NCBI RefSeq assembly: GCF_031454155.1
Contig: NZ_JAVDQG010000001.1
Coordinates: 124,001 to 188,000, forward strand
Reading direction: 5' to 3'
Origin: Desmospora profundinema
GTDB taxonomy: Bacteria; Bacillota; Bacilli; Thermoactinomycetales; DSM-45169
DNA: 64,000 nucleotides
The position numbers and the translations under genes are program-made. The notes under the pieces were generated by a model. The model searched no databases and was not told the origin of the DNA. It saw only the letters and a program-made list of their open reading frames with translations. Below are positions 62,793-64,000 of this stretch, piece by piece. Each line of letters starts with the position of its first letter. Position 1 is the first letter of the stretch.

Positions 62793-64000
62793 AAAAATCA
62801 CCCTCCTTGTCTTTGAGTTCCTTTTTTACCTGATATATATTCATCATGCATTTTTGAAATTCCTTCTCATCTATTGGATGCCAGCATTCGGCCAGTTTAA
62901 GCAAGAGCTTGTATTCCCGCCGCTTTAAAGCGTGCTTTTGCGCCAGTTCGAGAGCGCGTTGATAATATTGAATAGCCTCTTTAACTTCTTCATTTTTTTT
63001 CAACAGATCACCCATAACCATCAAAGCATAAGTGAGTTGGGAGAGATCATTCTGTTTCTTAGCATGTTGAACCGCTTGCGTGATGGCCTCTTTTGCTTCA
63101 GGATACTTTTGTTGATGGATGTATAGAACACCCAATTTTGCGAACGTGATAGATAATGTTCGTTGATCGGATAGTGTGTCTTTGCCGCTTAAAGCGGTGT
63201 CAAAACAAGACTCTGCTTTGTCCAACTCACTTTGGGCGGTGTGCAAACATCCCAGAATAGTCCAAAAATCAAAAATGTATTTTGAATGATTGTTTGCCAC
63301 GGCGAGAGCCAGCCCTTGTTTGGCGTATTTAAACGCTTCATTGATCTCCCCGGTTTTCCGTAAAAATTCAGATCTTAACCAGTGGAAAGTAATACGGGTA
63401 TCTACGTTTTCCGTTTTATCAAGTGAATCCCAGACCTCTTCTATAACTCGCATTCCTGCATTAACATTCCCTAACTTATCCAGGAAAACGGCCTTGTTTC
63501 GAAGGAGAGCATACCGAAGGTGCTGGCGTTCGCCATTATCATGGAAAGCTCCCAAAGCGCTATTCGTGAACTGTAGAGCTGTATCTAAATTATTTTCGTT
63601 GTAGGCGCAAATGCTCAGTTCACAGAAGCTGGCGGCTTCAACATTGGTTTCCCTGTTGTAAGCATGCTGATTGGCTAGTTTGATGGCATTATATAAAGCT
63701 CGTTCTGCCTGTTTCGGTTTACCTTTATCGATGAGACATTTTCCTTGAAGATATGCAGCAGTGGCGGCAAAGGGGTGGGCATCATCTAAGCTTAAATCTT
63801 TGATCTTTTGCAGGGCTTTGTCATATTGCTTGAATCGCCATAGAGACTCGATGCTTTCAAGCTTCAACTGAATCCGTTTCAGTTCGTTCTCTTCTTCCAT
63901 TAGCAAATGTGGGATCTGACGGGTTTCAATTTTGAGCTTGTCCAACAGATACATGGCTTTGTCCATACTGACATGGGGCACGCCTCTCTCTACGTTACTG
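62776..64000 (-). CDS. RRNPP-family TPR quorum-sensing regulator, 5' end outside window
   Basis: About 408 codons are present; the frame is open at the right edge. The first visible residues, SNVERGVPHVSMDKAMYLLD, match the last helix of an XRE-type helix-turn-helix, so a DNA-binding N-terminus probably lies beyond the edge. The rest is helical TPR repeats (for example HPFAATAAYLQGKCLIDKGK, then TLSITFAKLGVLYIHQQKYP and SQLTYALMVMGDLLKKNEEV), as in NprR, PlcR, Rap and AimR. It is expected to bind the peptide encoded by the overlapping small gene. The region is visibly AT-richer than sucCD-dprA, which suggests acquisition. Confidence 0.85.
   Translation of the reverse strand, partial: SNVERGVPHVSMDKAMYLLDKLKIETRQIPHLLMEEENELKRIQLKLESIESLWRFKQYDKALQKIKDLSLDDAHPFAATAAYLQGKCLIDKGKPKQAERALYNAIKLANQHAYNRETNVEAASFCELSICAYNENNLDTALQFTNSALGAFHDNGERQHLRYALLRNKAVFLDKLGNVNAGMRVIEEVWDSLDKTENVDTRITFHWLRSEFLRKTGEINEAFKYAKQGLALAVANNHSKYIFDFWTILGCLHTAQSELDKAESCFDTALSGKDTLSDQRTLSITFAKLGVLYIHQQKYPEAKEAITQAVQHAKKQNDLSQLTYALMVMGDLLKKNEEVKEAIQYYQRALELAQKHALKRREYKLLLKLAECWHPIDEKEFQKCMMNIYQVKKELKDKEGDFFDEMD

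Overview
The window looks like chromosome of a moderately GC-rich Gram-positive bacterium of the order Bacillales. A relative of the Thermoactinomycetaceae (Desmospora/Kroppenstedtia type) is my best guess. This is inferred from the Bacillus-like order sucC-sucD-dprA, from operators matching the B. subtilis Zur and FadR consensus, from a CbiH60-type cobalamin enzyme, a bacillopeptidase F-like protease, strong GGAGG ribosome binding sites, and an RRNPP regulator with its own small exported peptide. No rRNA, tRNA, CRISPR array or intact insertion sequence was seen.

Layout. 1-7.5 kb: 5' part of hutU (minus), an AraC-type regulator with a degenerate receiver domain, a polysaccharide deacetylase lipoprotein, small membrane proteins, a second AraC regulator and a DUF819 permease. 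7.9-23.9 kb: a cobalamin block. It starts with a B12 riboswitch and attenuator, then cobA-hemD, a NicO-type Ni/Co transporter, cobQ, a PduO-type adenosyltransferase, and cbiH60-cbiX-cbiJ-cbiC-cbiD-cbiET-cbiL-cbiF-cbiG-cbiA, mostly with overlapping or closely spaced genes. This is the anaerobic (early cobalt insertion) route. Genes for the aminopropanol arm and lower ligand (cbiB, cobU, cobS, cobT) are not in the window. Copies of an interspersed repeat lie before the riboswitch, in the middle of the block and directly after cbiA.

24-32 kb: a membrane-anchored phosphodiesterase; a thioesterase behind a near-perfect FadR box; then a probable zinc-starvation locus made of a His-rich protein divergent from a Zur-box-controlled run of a COG0523 GTPase, an FAD oxidoreductase and a FeoB-like transporter, followed by a methyltransferase. 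32-39 kb: a visibly AT-richer accessory stretch with a cationic Trp/Phe-rich small ORF, an orphan OppA, an asparagine/arginine-oxygenase-like enzyme, a Gate-domain permease behind an 8-bp tandem repeat, and a MocR regulator. 39-49 kb: a large secreted subtilase, an acyl-CoA ligase, a MarR/MFS pair and a penicillin-acylase-family enzyme.

49.5-57 kb: a kynA-kynU-kynB tryptophan-to-anthranilate operon, a PhzF protein, a kinase-like gene followed in frame by a metalloprotease fragment, and an orphan type II thioesterase plus Sfp-type phosphopantetheinyl transferase. 57-62.4 kb: small genes, a lipoprotein, sucCD and dprA. 62.6-64 kb: an AT-rich RRNPP (TPR) quorum-sensing regulator, cut by the window edge, whose 3' end overlaps a 41-residue secreted-peptide gene too short for ordinary ORF calling. 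That pair and the Zur/FeoB-like locus are the most interesting systems here.
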